64,000 bases of DNA. Origin: Leptidea sinapis (Eukaryota; Arthropoda; Insecta; Lepidoptera; Pieridae). Positions 20,080 through 30,590 of this stretch are shown here, in pieces. Made by a program: the position numbers and the translations under genes. Each line of letters starts with the position of its first letter. The first letter of the stretch is position 1. Location of the stretch: contig NC_066297.1 of the NCBI RefSeq assembly GCF_905404315.1, positions 992,001 through 1,056,000 of the forward strand, read 5' to 3'. The notes below the pieces were generated by a model. That model did not search any database. It was not told the origin of the DNA and saw only the letters and a program-made list of their open reading frames with translations.

Positions 20080-21950
20080 AAATAAATAAATAAATAAAAT
20101 AAAATCATTTTATTGCAGGTCAGGGACCCATAGAAAACATGTTTACATATAAGTAGGTAGTCAAAATATTTTAAAATTATAAATAGAATATGTATGAAGA
20201 TAATTAATTAATTAATTAATACAAAATTAAAAGCACTTCAAAATAAATAAAAATAAATAGTCATTTTACGTTAGGGATCTGGTGTACCCTTAGCCAGTGT
20301 TTGTAAAACACATTGTCAATGGATGCCTCAGCGACAACCTTAATCATCTTATTATTAGAATAACGGACGGTTTCCCAGAAACCCGCTATTCTATTCCGTA
20401 TAACAGCGTAGTAGTCCGGGACTCCAGCGTCGGCGAACATGCCCGACGCGCTACAATACCTCGGCATTTTTAATAAAATGCGAAGGGCATCATTATATTG
20501 AACCCTGAGGATGTTAAAGGATCTTTTGGTGTAGTTGATCCATAATTGTGAAGTATAAAAACTCATACAGTACGCATTAAACAACGTAACTTTAACATCC
20601 TCAGTGCACCGAGAAAATCGGCGAGCGATCATGTTGCACCTTATTGCCAGTGACCTTCGCTCTCGCTCTATGTCCAGGTCGTCGCTGAGGGACCCCGTCA
20701 ACATGTATCCGAGATACCTGAACTGTTGCACAACCCGAACTGGTGTCCCATCTAATAAAACTGGTGGTATCCTCTCCGGACCTTTACCAGCTCTAAAGAT
20801 CAACATTTCTGATTTGCGTACATTGTATTTTAATCCATGTCTTAAGGCGTAACTTTCGCAAATCGATACTAATTTACGAAGACCGTTTATTGAGGGGCTA
20901 AGTAGCACCATGTTATCAGCGTAGCTTAAGTTGTTAAAACAAACTCCGTCAATATGACAACCGATGCCAGTACCACTCAGCTCCCCAATAAGGTCATTAA
21001 CGTAAAGATTAAACAGGTCTGGAGAGGTTAGCCCCCCCTGACGTACACCACACTCTAATCTAAACTCACTAGAGGCTGTGTCGCCCCAACGCACAATGTT
21101 CGTTTGATTCTCGTACCAATATCTCATCAGCACGACAATACCGCTGTGGACGTTTGAGTCACGCATTTTTCTCCATAATATATTATAATTAACAAGATCA
21201 AATGCGCGACTCAGATCCAGGAATCACGCATAGATTGATGTTTCACGACTTTTATAATAATTCACGGCATGCTTTAGAGACAGAATTGCCGAGTCTGTAG
21301 AGAGACCGGGACGAAAACCAAACTGAGAATCATTAATCCGTATATTCTTCATCAGTTCAGGCTGCAACAACCGCTCTAGTACCTTACCAGCAATTGTCCC
21401 TAGTGAAATAGGCCTATAGTTAGCTATATAGGACATGTCACCCGTCTTGTTTTTCGGCACAGGAACCACTACTGTCTTTAACATATCTGCAGGAAGATAG
21501 CCATATTTAATACACATATTAAATAGCGTTGAGAGGGCCTCATACAATTTGTTTCCAGCGTAGAGCATGTGCTCAACACCCAGACCATCATGGCCTGGTG
21601 ACTTACCGCATTTCATATCTTTAATCGTTCGGAATATAACTGTTGGACTAAAGTTTACTATTTCAGACGATGGTGTCAATGGCTGGGAGTCAGTCACATG
21701 CGCCACGTCTAATGGTTTCACGGAGAAATGTTTTGCGAACATGTTGGCTATCTCCGTGCTATCCTGTACGTTACTGACATTTAGTGGCCTACTTTCTTTT
21801 TTATTTAATGACTTAGTAGCTTTCCAAAACTGTGTATAATTTTTGTCAGCTCTATGCGTCGCTAAAATGTCCATTTTTATAGATTCCTCATTATTCAGGC
21901 ACCACTTTAATTTCTTTTTAATATAGCGCGTTTCTTCGCCATATCATTAT
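20080..21950 (-). pseudogene. Non-LTR retrotransposon reverse transcriptase, 5'-truncated
   Basis: One minus-strand frame runs from about 21945 to the stop at 20261, broken once by a TGA at 21226-21224 between TSIYA and FLDLSRAFDLV. RT landmarks in order: KCGKSPGHDGLG, NYRPISL, FGFRPGLSTDSA, LDLSRAFD (first catalytic Asp), CGVRQGGLTSP, and SYADN where YADD is expected. The GAT AAC at 20923-20912 changes the last catalytic Asp to Asn, so the enzyme would be dead. The C-terminal region lacks any zinc knuckle I can see. The endonuclease is absent (5' truncation). The 3' tail is 'attttatttatttatttatt' at 20105-20085. Clade not assigned. Confidence 0.8.
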
Positions 21951-21959
21951 ATATTTCAC

Positions 21960-22265
21960 CCAAAACTTAAAAAAAAAATTAATCTAATTCTAGTTACGAT
22001 TATTGTAATTTTTGGAGTCGGTGTCATCCAAGATAGGTTTGTTACTACATACATAGTTATAGGTGAGATGTGCTTGAGTCGGAGGAGGCGAGGCGTGAGC
22101 GAGCCGCGGCGGAAGGACACAGATTCCAAACATGACAATAATCGTAACTAGAATTAGATTAATTAATTAGATTGTATAAAAATATGCAACTATTTTTATA
22201 CTTTTTAGTGCATATTATATCTATTGTTTTGAAATAGTGTTTTTGAAGTCGGTTGTCTTATTGTT
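21960..22265 (+). repeat. 'gaagtcggttg' repeat, copy 2, with 26-bp inverted arms
   Basis: Same core as 15640-15905. Bases 21981-22006 and 22135-22160 are perfect reverse complements (contain 'ctaattctagttacgatta'). The middle is GC-rich ('gaggcgtgagcgagccgcgg'). The left arm is not seen in copy 1. Confidence 0.6.
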
Positions 22266-22269
22266 AATT

Positions 22270-22600
22270 TTTTTTTAATATTCAGAATACTATAGAGCTA
22301 GTGGCTGTTTAAGATTTCTTAATCAAAATTGGTAACGGTAACAATGGATTCGCTTACCTTTTCTATCTTGCTGTATCTACAGTAGGTTTGTCTATATGCT
22401 ACTAATTTGTAAGTCTATGCAATGACCTAACGTTATCTTAGGACTTTGACAAGTGACACGTTATCATGTCGCTAACTTACCTCTGGTAATCATAGGGTCA
22501 ATGCACCAATATTGTACGTTACATTGTAACTGATGATACGATATTCGCACTATAGATCTAACAACATCATTGAAAGAAAAATATAAATAAACATCTCCAC
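22270..22600. other. No recognisable feature
   Basis: Unique-looking AT-rich sequence. Confidence 0.4.
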
Positions 22601-22604
22601 TGTT

Positions 22605-23350
22605 TGCCTCTCAATATATTCTTGATAGTGTTATGTATGTTCACAGACACATAAGTGAACAGTGAACAATAAGGGACGAGACGAGCAGGACGTTATTATG
22701 GTAACTGATACGCCTTACCCATTACAATGCAGTACCACTCAGGATTCTTGAAAAATCCAAAAATTCTGAACGGAACTACAATTGCACTAGTCACCGATGA
22801 TCCGTCGATGAAGATGTTAAGTCTCATTTGCCCAGTAATTTCACTAGCTACGGCGCCCTTCACACCGAAAGACAATAATGTTTAAACATTACTGCTTCAC
22901 GGCAGAAATAGGCGCCGTTGTGGTACCCATAATCTAGCCGGCTTCCTGTGCAAAGGAGCCTCCTACTGGTAAAATAATGCGACTTGGCTAAGTCGAGTTA
23001 GTAAGTCTTTTGTGGGGCGATGTATATTCTTTTACAGCAATGGCAAAAGAGAGGGTGGCTATTTGGCTAGTCCTAATGAGTCCTAGTTACGCACGAGAAC
23101 AGGAACTATTGTGTCACTCATCAATCACACAGATTGGGAATGGAGCGACCGCCCTCAGAATTTTAAACAATAAGTTTAATTCTACAAATTTACTATGTAA
23201 ACATAATATTTTCGATGAAAAAAAAAGCCTGCTGAGTTTGTAGCGCCCATTCTTCTCAGGTCTGAGGCATTCGTTTTGGTATGGGTGGTAGTTTTCGAGT
23301 TTCAATAAGTGATTTTATATCCGATTTTTAATAAAAATATTTGAATTTGA
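22605..23350 (+). pseudogene. CR1-like LINE C-terminus and tail, split by a SINE
   Basis: 'cctctcaatatattcttgat' to 'cacataagtgaaca' encodes SQYILD.VMYVHRHISE; after the SINE (22667-22970) it resumes with LSRVSKSFVGRCIFFY, loses part of the C-terminus, and continues to the UTR and 'atatttgaatttgaata'. About 25 codons around the insertion are missing. Confidence 0.7.
22667..22970 (-). mobile_element. SINE A copy nested in CR1-like LINE
   Basis: Reverse-orientation SINE from 'caataagggacgagacgagc' to 'ggagcctcctactggt'. Both flanks are CR1-like coding sequence, so the SINE is the younger insertion. Confidence 0.85.
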
Positions 23351-23383
23351 ATACTTATAGCTCGTCGTCAAGCCCTACTGCTT

Positions 23384-23620
23384 TTAGAAATGCAGTATCT
23401 TCTTGACGAGAGTTTTAAAAACAGCATCTGGGAGCAGGGTGTTACGCTTATGCATTAGTGGGCCGCAATTACAGAGAAGATGAAGAGGCGTTTCATCGGC
23501 CTTAAGGCAAAATCTGCAAGTTCTTTCGTTTTTTATTCCGACCACACTGAGGTGCTTATTTAAGCGACAGTGCCCAGTTGGCATCCTGGGAACATCATCA
23601 ACACCTTACAGCAAGTTTTA
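23384..23620 (-). pseudogene. LINE C-terminal Cys/His fragment
   Basis: A 66-codon frame reads MPTGHCRLNKHL, then CRFCLKADETPLHLLCNC. The GH..LN.HL block and C-x2-C...H-x4-C cluster are typical of the region after the RNase H domain in R1/I-type LINE polyproteins. Upstream domains are absent, so this is a fragment. Confidence 0.6.
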
Positions 23621-23671
23621 TGACAATTCTTGCAAACTTTTAGCTAATTAGACTAGATGTGTTCCAGACGT

Positions 23672-23962
23672 TACCAGTGGGAGGTTCCTTTGCACAGGAT
23701 TCTATTTCTGCCGTGATGCAGTAATGTTTAAGCATTACTGTGTTTCGGTCTGAAGGGCGCTGTAGCTAGTGAAATTACTAGGCAAATAAGACTTAACATC
23801 TTATGTCTCAAGATGACGAGCGCAGCTGCTGTAATGCAGCTCAGAATTTTTGGGGTTTTTCAAGAATCCTGAGCGGCACTGCATTGTAATGGGCAGAGCG
23901 TATCAATTACCATCAGCTGAACGTCCTGTGCGTCTTGTCCCTTATTTTCATTTAAAAAAAAA
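23672..23962 (+). mobile_element. SINE A copy with internal deletion
   Basis: Starts 'accagtgggaggttcctttg', lacks about 30 bases after 'gcacagga' (the gccggctagattatgg block), then is complete to 'cttattttcatttaaaaaaa'. Confidence 0.85.
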
Positions 23963-24114
23963 CTTATTTAGCGACAAAACAAAGGAGTTGACCCACTATT
24001 TGCATTACATATGATAAAGCTGTATAGTGTACATGCATTCGCCTTTGTTCTCGTTATCATTTGATAAATACGCCACCTCATCTCAATATTTCTTTTTGCT
24101 TTTACAATATCTTG

Positions 24115-24200
24115 GCCACTTAGATTAAGGTCTCCGCTGCCTTCCAACTAGATACCTTACTACCTAAGAACAATAGCTTTTTTATTACGGCAACTATTAT
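24115..24200 (+). repeat. Repeat X fragment flanking the Tc1 element
   Basis: 'tagattaaggtctccgctgc' and 'ttactacctaagaacaatag' match the hairpin-bearing X copy at 9510-9610. The Tc1 element inserted immediately downstream. Confidence 0.5.
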
Positions 24201-24208
24201 TAAAAATA

Positions 24209-25774
24209 CACTGGCCTTCAAAAGTAAGTATCACACTTTTAAAATTGGGATAACGTTTTAAGTTCACAAGGTATACTTTCGATATAAAAAGGACTCCAAA
24301 GAGAATTTAATTTTTTACATAAAAACTTTATAGTCGGTAACCTTCTTTTAAGAATTGTCTGAAAAAAAACTTCAAAAACAAAACCATTCCTTTTTCAAAG
24401 TGGACGTTTCCGAATAACAATTTTACCATTCACATTTTTCTTTCTGTTTTAAATTTTTTTCAAGATCGATGGGTCTTGTTTTAAAAATTTATGCTAAAAA
24501 GTACATTACATTTATTTATCATGCCTCTTTCAGTTGAAGAATGTGCTAGGATCATGACTTTTCTGGAACTTGGCATCTGTATGCGTCGCACTGCAAGAAT
24601 GGTGGGTGTGACAGTACGAACGGTCCAGAAGGTAAAGCGAAGGTACGAAGAGACTGGACACCATCTGAGGAGACCTTGTAATAGCAGACCCAGGTGTACC
24701 AGTTCCCGAGAAGATCGTTATATTATTTCCACTGTGTTAAGAAATCGCCACCAAAATGCAGTCGAAGTCCAGCAACAGCTACTTCAGACCTGGAAGGACT
24801 ACATTAGTGACAGTGCAGTGAGAAGAAGACTTGCTGAAGCTAATTTGAAACCCCGAAGACCAGCGGCCCAAAACTCGAGAGACAGCATCGAGTAGCGAGA
24901 CTGCGATACGCCCGTAAACACATGCAGTGGGATGAAGAAGAATGGTCAAGAATTTTGTTTGCAGATGAGTCTCAATTCTCCCTTTACACTTCTGATGGAA
25001 GGCGAAGTGTTTACAGGCGACCTGGTGAGCGATACCTTCAAGTCTGCATATCAGAAAGAGTCCAATACGGTGGAGACAGTGTACATGTATGGGCTGGCAT
25101 ATCTTCAGAAGGTCGCATAGAGCTAGTAGCCATAGAAAATGGCACCCTCACTGGGTAAAGATATGCTCAAGAGATTCTCAATGAGTATTCAGGGCCGTAT
25201 TTAGCAAATATGGGTGATGGATCGATGCTGATGCATGATAATGCCCGGCCACACACGGCTCATATCGTACAAGAGTATATTCAGGAGGTTGGTATCAGCG
25301 TGATGGCTTGGCCATCAAGAAGTCCTGATCTCAACCCGATTTAACACGCCTGGGATGAGCTTGGGAGGCTAGTCAGAAATCGCAGACCATCACCTACTAC
25401 CCTCAGGGCACTAAAGCAGGCCCTGGTAGAAGAATGGGAGAATATTCCCCAACATCGGCTCCGAAACCTAGTGTTCAGTATGCCAAACCGGCTCGAAGCT
25501 GTAATCAGAGCTCGAGAAGGCAATACCAGTTATTAAAAATTAAATAACATGTAATACATTTTACTTGAATTTATTTACACTAAACTAAAAATGTCTATTT
25601 TCATTGTTTTATCTTTTTTAAGTTAAAAATGTTACTAATGTATAATTTTAGTTTCTAAGATAATTCTTAATAAGCCTATAAAATTTGCAACAGAACGTTT
25701 TTAATCTTAAATCTACCTTCTACAGTTAAGGAAAAAAAATTGAAAAGTGTGATACTTACTTTTGCAGGCCAGTG
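24209..25774 (+). mobile_element. Tc1-family DNA transposon, complete ends
   Basis: 1566 bp flanked by TA target duplications (24207-24208, 25775-25776). Terminal inverted repeats of about 32 bp start 'cactggcct' and share 'caaaagtaagtatcacactt' with one mismatch. Weaker internal symmetry ('ttaagaattgtct' left, 'agataattcttaa' right) suggests longer degenerate ends. Encodes a broken DD34E transposase. Confidence 0.93.
24521..25536 (+). pseudogene. Tc1-type transposase, inactivated
   Basis: The start at 24521 (MPLSVEEC) is chosen over the upstream ATG because it begins the paired-like helix-turn-helix (FLELGICMRRTARMVGV..RTVQKV). A one-base frameshift near 24867-24874 separates this from the catalytic part, which resumes as HRVARLRYARKHMQW. 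First Asp: FADESQFSLY. Second Asp: MHDNARPHTA. Exactly 34 residues later, after WPSRSPDLNPI, the Glu codon is TAA (25342-25344). Another stop (TAA, 25156-25158) probably replaces CAA. The reading frame otherwise continues to 25534. It cannot make active enzyme; cross-mobilisation from another copy is the only route. Confidence 0.93.
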
Positions 25775-25799
25775 TATTATTATTAAAAAATACTGCATA

Positions 25800-26310
25800 A
25801 ATAAAATAAATAAATAATTATAATTGCATAAGTTGATAAAAAATGCTATGCAATAGCTTTACCGCGGCAGTCCCCGAGTGCAACTCCTCTTTTTTTTTAA
25901 CACACACACACAGCGGCTAAATCGCGAGGGGAGTCAGGGTAGTTTTCTGTTACCTTATAACGTTGAGATCTGATGAAAACTCAATATTTGCAATAGAGAA
26001 TAAAACCCATAACTTTTCGATTATTGAAATCCTTCGATTTTTTTAGCGGGCAGTTGAAAAATGATTTCTCTAAATTTTTTTCTGGGTTTACCGGTAGCAT
26101 TAATTAAGCACTAATTAGTAACTCTTTTCAATTTCACCAATACCGATTTTAAAGTCATCTTTCAGCTCTATGATTGCTCGTATCGTTATGTCAGCAGTTA
26201 TCTATAAGTACTTAAAAACTGAATTTTTTTTTTTGAAAAATCTGTTTGCTTGTACAGGCAGCACTAATTGAGCACTAAATTATTAGGTGATGAGCCTCTC
26301 GCTCCAACTG
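25800..26310. other. Approach to minisatellite; degenerate AGCACTAA units
   Basis: Contains scattered 'agcactaatta', 'cagcactaattgagcacta' units related to the array that follows, and a short (ac)n run at 25902. No gene. Confidence 0.45.
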
Positions 26311-26322
26311 TATCATAATGTG

Positions 26323-27116
26323 GTCACGAATGGTACACTGCTAGCTTAATGAAAAGTTAGCAGTGTTCTCATTTTTAGTCCCTCTATCACAGCACCAAAT
26401 ATCTGTTAGCAGCACTAAATGAGCACTAAATTTTGAGATATAAAACGAGTGATTCTGCCGACTTGGCCTTTTTAGTCACGAATGGTACACTGCTAGCTTA
26501 ATGAAAAGTTAGCAGTGTTCTCATTTTTAGCCCCCCTATCACAGCACCAAATATCTGTTATCAGCACTAAATTAGCACTAAATTTTGAGATATAAAACGA
26601 GACATTCTGCTGACTTGACCTTTCTAGTCACGATGGTACACTGCTAGCTTAATGAAAAGTTAGCAGTGTTCTCATTTTTAGTCCCCCTATCACAGCACCA
26701 AATATCTGTTAGCAGCACTAAATTAGCACTAAATGAGCACTAAATTTTGAGATATAAAATGAGTGATTCTGCCAACTTGACCTTTCTAGTCACGAATGGT
26801 ACACTGCTAGCTTAATGAAAAGTTAGCAGTGTTCTCATTTTTAGTCCCCCTATCACAGCACCAAATGTCTGTTATCAGCACTAAATTAGCACTAAATGAG
26901 CACTAAATTTTGAGATATAAAACGAGACATTCTGCCGACTTGACCTTTATAGTCACGATGGTACACTGCTAGCTTAATGAAAAGTTAGCAGTGTTCTCAT
27001 TTTTAGTTCCCCTATCACAGCACCAAATATCTGTTATCAGCACTAAATTAGCACTAAATGAGCACTAAATTTTGAGATATAAGACGAGTGATTCTGCCGA
27101 CTTGACCTTTCTAGCT
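26323..27116 (+). repeat. Minisatellite, five units of 152-164 bp
   Basis: Units start at 'gtcacga' 26323, 26475, 26627, 26789 and 26952. Units 1-2 are 152 bp; units 3-5 are 162-164 bp because of one extra 'agcactaaat' subunit. Each unit has a hairpin (actgctagctt ... aagttagcagt, loop aatgaa), 'cacagcaccaaatatctgtt' and 'aaattttgagatataaaacg'. Confidence 0.9.
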
Positions 27117-27135
27117 TTACAGACGTTGCTATGTA

Positions 27136-27510
27136 CACGGACGAGTAAGAAAAGAAGGACTCCGTGTCATCTCACATAACAGTGAAGCAACGAAACAAGC
27201 CGGTAAACGTGTAAATAGATAGCCCCATGCACATACCTACACTAATATAAGCCGATCGGCCGCTATTATGAGATTTGCCATAGTCTGTGACAGATCAGTT
27301 TGCGTCGCAATAAATAATATAATTTAAAAATGCCGTTGTGCGTTGTGAAAAATTGTAACAACAATACTATAAAAGTATTTGACATAAATGATTATTTAAG
27401 GGAGAAAAAAAGTGTAACTGGTATCTCCCGTAACCGCACACACACTAGCATAAAGGTGCTTCACTTGTTAATATCACGGCGCGGAGACCTTCTTTTTTTA
27501 CTCGTCCGTG
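27136..27510 (+). mobile_element. P-type MITE, complete, with 8-bp target duplication
   Basis: 375 bp flanked by gctatgta on both sides (27128-27135, 27511-27518). The 31-bp terminal inverted repeats begin 'cacggacgagtaa' and match at 28 of 31 positions. Interior: subterminal 'aacaagccggtaaacgtg', then a start codon at 27330. An 8-bp duplication plus a THAP-type start points to the P superfamily. An internal deletion removed nearly all the transposase. Related copies: 8683-9345 and 30591-30868. Confidence 0.85.
27330..27410 (+). pseudogene. THAP-domain N-terminal remnant of P-type transposase
   Basis: Reads MPLCVVKNCNNNTIK, with C-x4-C as in the first half of a THAP zinc finger (C2CH), the DNA-binding domain of P-element transposases. 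The later Cys and His are lost to the deletion; the frame runs on into the 3' terminal repeat and host DNA and is not functional. Confidence 0.6.
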
Positions 27511-27615
27511 GCTATGTATTTTGTTTTATTTCTGTTTTATTATCATATTATTTTTGTATGGAAACCCTTTATTGATGTACTAATTTCTCAAGACATAAAA
27601 TATCCACTAGTCTAC

Positions 27616-27735
27616 CTGGGGTTCTTCTCAAAACCAGCGCTGATCATATCACCTGTGGCGATGACCAGTAGAATTATGCTGAAGGGAATTCCAATTCGTC
27701 GTGTGTCAACTGTCAATGTCCGAATCAAATCTGAA
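27616..27735 (-). other. Exon-like open segment, low confidence
   Basis: On minus, a segment between a possible acceptor (tttactcag|) and possible donor (cccag|gtagac) is open for 39 codons and reads sensibly (IGIPFSIILLVIATGDMISA). The plus strand is also open here, there is no recognised domain, and the donor is weak. It may be chance or part of an unknown repeat. Confidence 0.2.
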
Positions 27736-28084
27736 CTGAGTAAATATTTTACATTGCTCCTTATTGACGAATAATATTTTAAGCAACTTAATTAAATGCG
27801 GCAATGTATAGATATACCAGTCAAAGATTATTATGGTGTAATTTTTAGAATTTTCCATATTTCGGCTTTGTTTTTATACGAAGATATATGTAAATATGTA
27901 TAGAACGTCATTGGCAATAGTAAACGTTCTTTGTCAAAAAAGTTTTTATATATATTTCTTAAATTGTTGTTCAGTGATTGTGGTCACAGAAGTGTTTGTG
28001 TTTGTTTTTTGTTTTTTTTTTTTTTACATATTGATGACATGAGATCTGGACTACTATATATCTTACATACACGGTACAGACAAC

Positions 28085-28275
28085 GAAATGAATGGTGGCA
28101 TTAGAAAAGTTGTAAGACCGTGTAAGAGGTGGGCTGATGATGTGATTGAATACGCTGGAAAATACTGGCTAATATTGGGCAAAGACCGTAAAGTGTGGAA
28201 GAAAATGGAGGAAACCTTCACCCAAAGAGGGGCCCAAACTAATTAAAACATTAATATGGGAATAAAAGGCTTTTT
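28085..28275 (+). pseudogene. RTE-like LINE C-terminal fragment
   Basis: Reads RPCKRWADDVIEYAG, then DRKVWKKMEETFTQRG before a stop, the characteristic end of RTE-type polyproteins (R.W.DD... R..W..L.EA...). Upstream RT is absent. Confidence 0.6.
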
Positions 28276-28327
28276 TATTTTATATCTTATTAGAGATCAA
28301 ACGTAGAATCTATATTTTATAGATAAA

Positions 28328-28634
28328 CTAGTTGACCCAGCAAACGTTGTATTGCCGATATTAAAATCGCGATACAAAAGTAACTGTTGATCGTAGATGG
28401 ATGAAAATTTGAAGTTGTATGTATTTTTTAATGCTGACTCATAATCAAACAAATTAAAAAAAAAACTAAAAAAAATTGGCGTGGACCACCCTTAACATTT
28501 AGGGGGATGAAAAATAGATGTTGTCCGATTCTCAGACCTACCCAATATGCACTCAAAATTTCATGAGAATCGGTCAAGCCGGTTAGAAGGAGTTTAACTA
28601 CAAACACCGCGACATGAGAATTTTATATATTAGA
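28328..28634 (-). mobile_element. Helitron-like element with exact boundaries
   Basis: 307 bp, A before 'ctagttgacccagcaaacg', ending '...atattaga' before T. This is the reverse complement of A|TC...CTAG|T. Interior 'gtccgattctcagacctacc' matches 5303-5621 and 35751-36067. No coding sequence. Bases 28640-29090 after it hold nothing recognisable. Confidence 0.85.
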
Positions 28635-29099
28635 TAATATGCAATGTGCGATAACTATTACGTAATATAAGCTTCGCTCACGAAATCAATATAAAAATGA
28701 AAGTCAAAATACCAATGTCAAAATAATATTGTGTTTATGATTTTTTCAATGATAATAAAAAACCAGTCTTGGCCGGAGGGTTTTGATTGCGTCAATGAGT
28801 TGCAATCCCTTCCTGTCCTTAAACAAATATTCTTTTATCAGATATGCTGATAATATGATATAGTTTTAAGTTTCCGCACCCATAGGCAATTTAACTTATT
28901 TTTTTTTTAAATACAGTTCTTCGTCTGTTAGAGATCCGAATCACTTATATAATCTATGCATAAATATTTAAATAAAACACATTTAAAGGATTAAAACGCG
29001 TGTAACTGTGTTTTACATTAGATTTTTGCGTAAAAGTTACATTTTTATTTCTATTTTAGTTAACCCGACGTTTCAAGACATTACCAGATCTCGTTTGAG

Positions 29100-29815
29100 G
29101 GGGACTGCAAATGAAAGTTTGAAATATGGAGTATAGAAGACGCCTGCATTTCGCAGCTCTACTTTTCAATGTGGTCACCTCTAAGGCTCCCGCATATTTA
29201 TATAAAAAATTGAACTGGTTGAGCAACACGAATACCTTGTACCACACCAGAGCGGCTCTATACGGTCTTTTATCTATTAGTCGGCATCATACTGCTGCCT
29301 TCAAAGGTAGTTTTAGTTATAATGCAACTAAGTGCTGGAACAATATACCACCACCTTACAAAGCCCCATTATCAGTTAATTTATTTAAATTAAAAATGAA
29401 TAAATATCTCTTAAATGAACATCAAAGTCAGTATTTCAGCCTTAGTTGCATTTAAATAGACTAGAAGCTTTTAATTTTGTTTTATTTTATTATTTATTAT
29501 GATTTTGTTCTAATTTGTATTTACTTTTATGATCTGTATGTTTTGTTCTAAATCTTAGGTTTAGTAGTAACTGTTTTTATGTTAATTAGTAAAGTCAATT
29601 TCGTTCAGGCGAGGTGTCCCCTTGAAGTCTTTTGTCACGCGGGGGCCACAGAAGATCAGCGTTGCATCACATTTGTGGTGAAACATGCTGAGTGGCTCCT
29701 TTTTTAAACACCACACGTTTATATATATATATACCATATTTTTAAATTCAGTTTCATTTTTGTCATTTGTGTGTGTGTTTATAAATAAATATTTTTCTTT
29801 CTTTCTTTCTTTAAA
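29100..29815 (+). pseudogene. 5'-truncated LINE: RT C-terminus, UTR and (cttt)n tail
   Basis: A frame from 29126 to 29455 (109 codons) reads RRRLHFAALLFNVVTSKAPA and, near the end, TKCWNNIPPPYKAPLSVNLF, the 'W..LP..' element common at the end of CR1/jockey-group RTs. About 350 bp of AT-rich UTR follows, ending in a (cttt)n run at 29796-29812. The open C-terminus suggests a fairly recent insertion. Confidence 0.65.
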
Positions 29816-29929
29816 TGAGTCAAAGATAATATTTGTCGCTATGAAGTTCAGCGCCATTTATTGCCTCGGAGGTGCTAATTGCTATAGACATTTGGTTTTT
29901 GGTAAAATTTACTGACAGTGTCCTCTTCT

Positions 29930-30580
29930 TTTTTGATATGTGTAGTTGTGGGTTTTAGTCCATAGTCCAATGCTATCTGTCGATAGGTTATTGAAATATA
30001 AGTAAGCTTAAAAGGATAGATTTGTCTACCTCATGTAAGTTAAACTAAGGATAGATAGGTTATTGAAAATCGCCGTTAGAGTCACGTCTGTGTTTGATTT
30101 CCGCTATAAAAAAAAATTAACTTTTACACATAAAACTAATGTGAAAACACAGTTACAATTATACGCGTTTTATGTGTAACACTCGCGTTAGTCAAAGAAA
30201 ATACTACATGCATAAATATTTAGAATAAATTTATCTAAATTATTATGTACGGTTTATAAAAACCACTTTTGGGTTAACGTCTTCTGCACCAACTTTGCCC
30301 GCCACAAGTCACTTTATCACCTCTATTTGTTTAATTGTTGTTTTATCATTTTGAACACAATGGTAAATGTTAATAGAGTTCAAAAAGCAATGGATTTTCT
30401 AGCTTATGAGTCGAAAAAGATCGTTATCAAAAGAGCAAAAAACCATAGCCTTATCCGTACAAAATCGAGGAAATAATAATTATGCATATCAAAGTGGATA
30501 TTCTATAGCAAAAATAAATAAAATAATAATATTATAAGAGCAATGATTGTTTGGACAAGCTTACTTCGATAATATATTAC
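29930..30580. other. No recognisable feature
   Basis: AT-rich unique-looking sequence. Confidence 0.4.
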
Positions 30581-30590
30581 TTATAATATC

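Noticed and set aside
26323..27116. Regular repeats resembling a CRISPR array
   Set aside because: Units are 152-164 bp and similar throughout with no distinct spacers, in an animal genome. It is a minisatellite.
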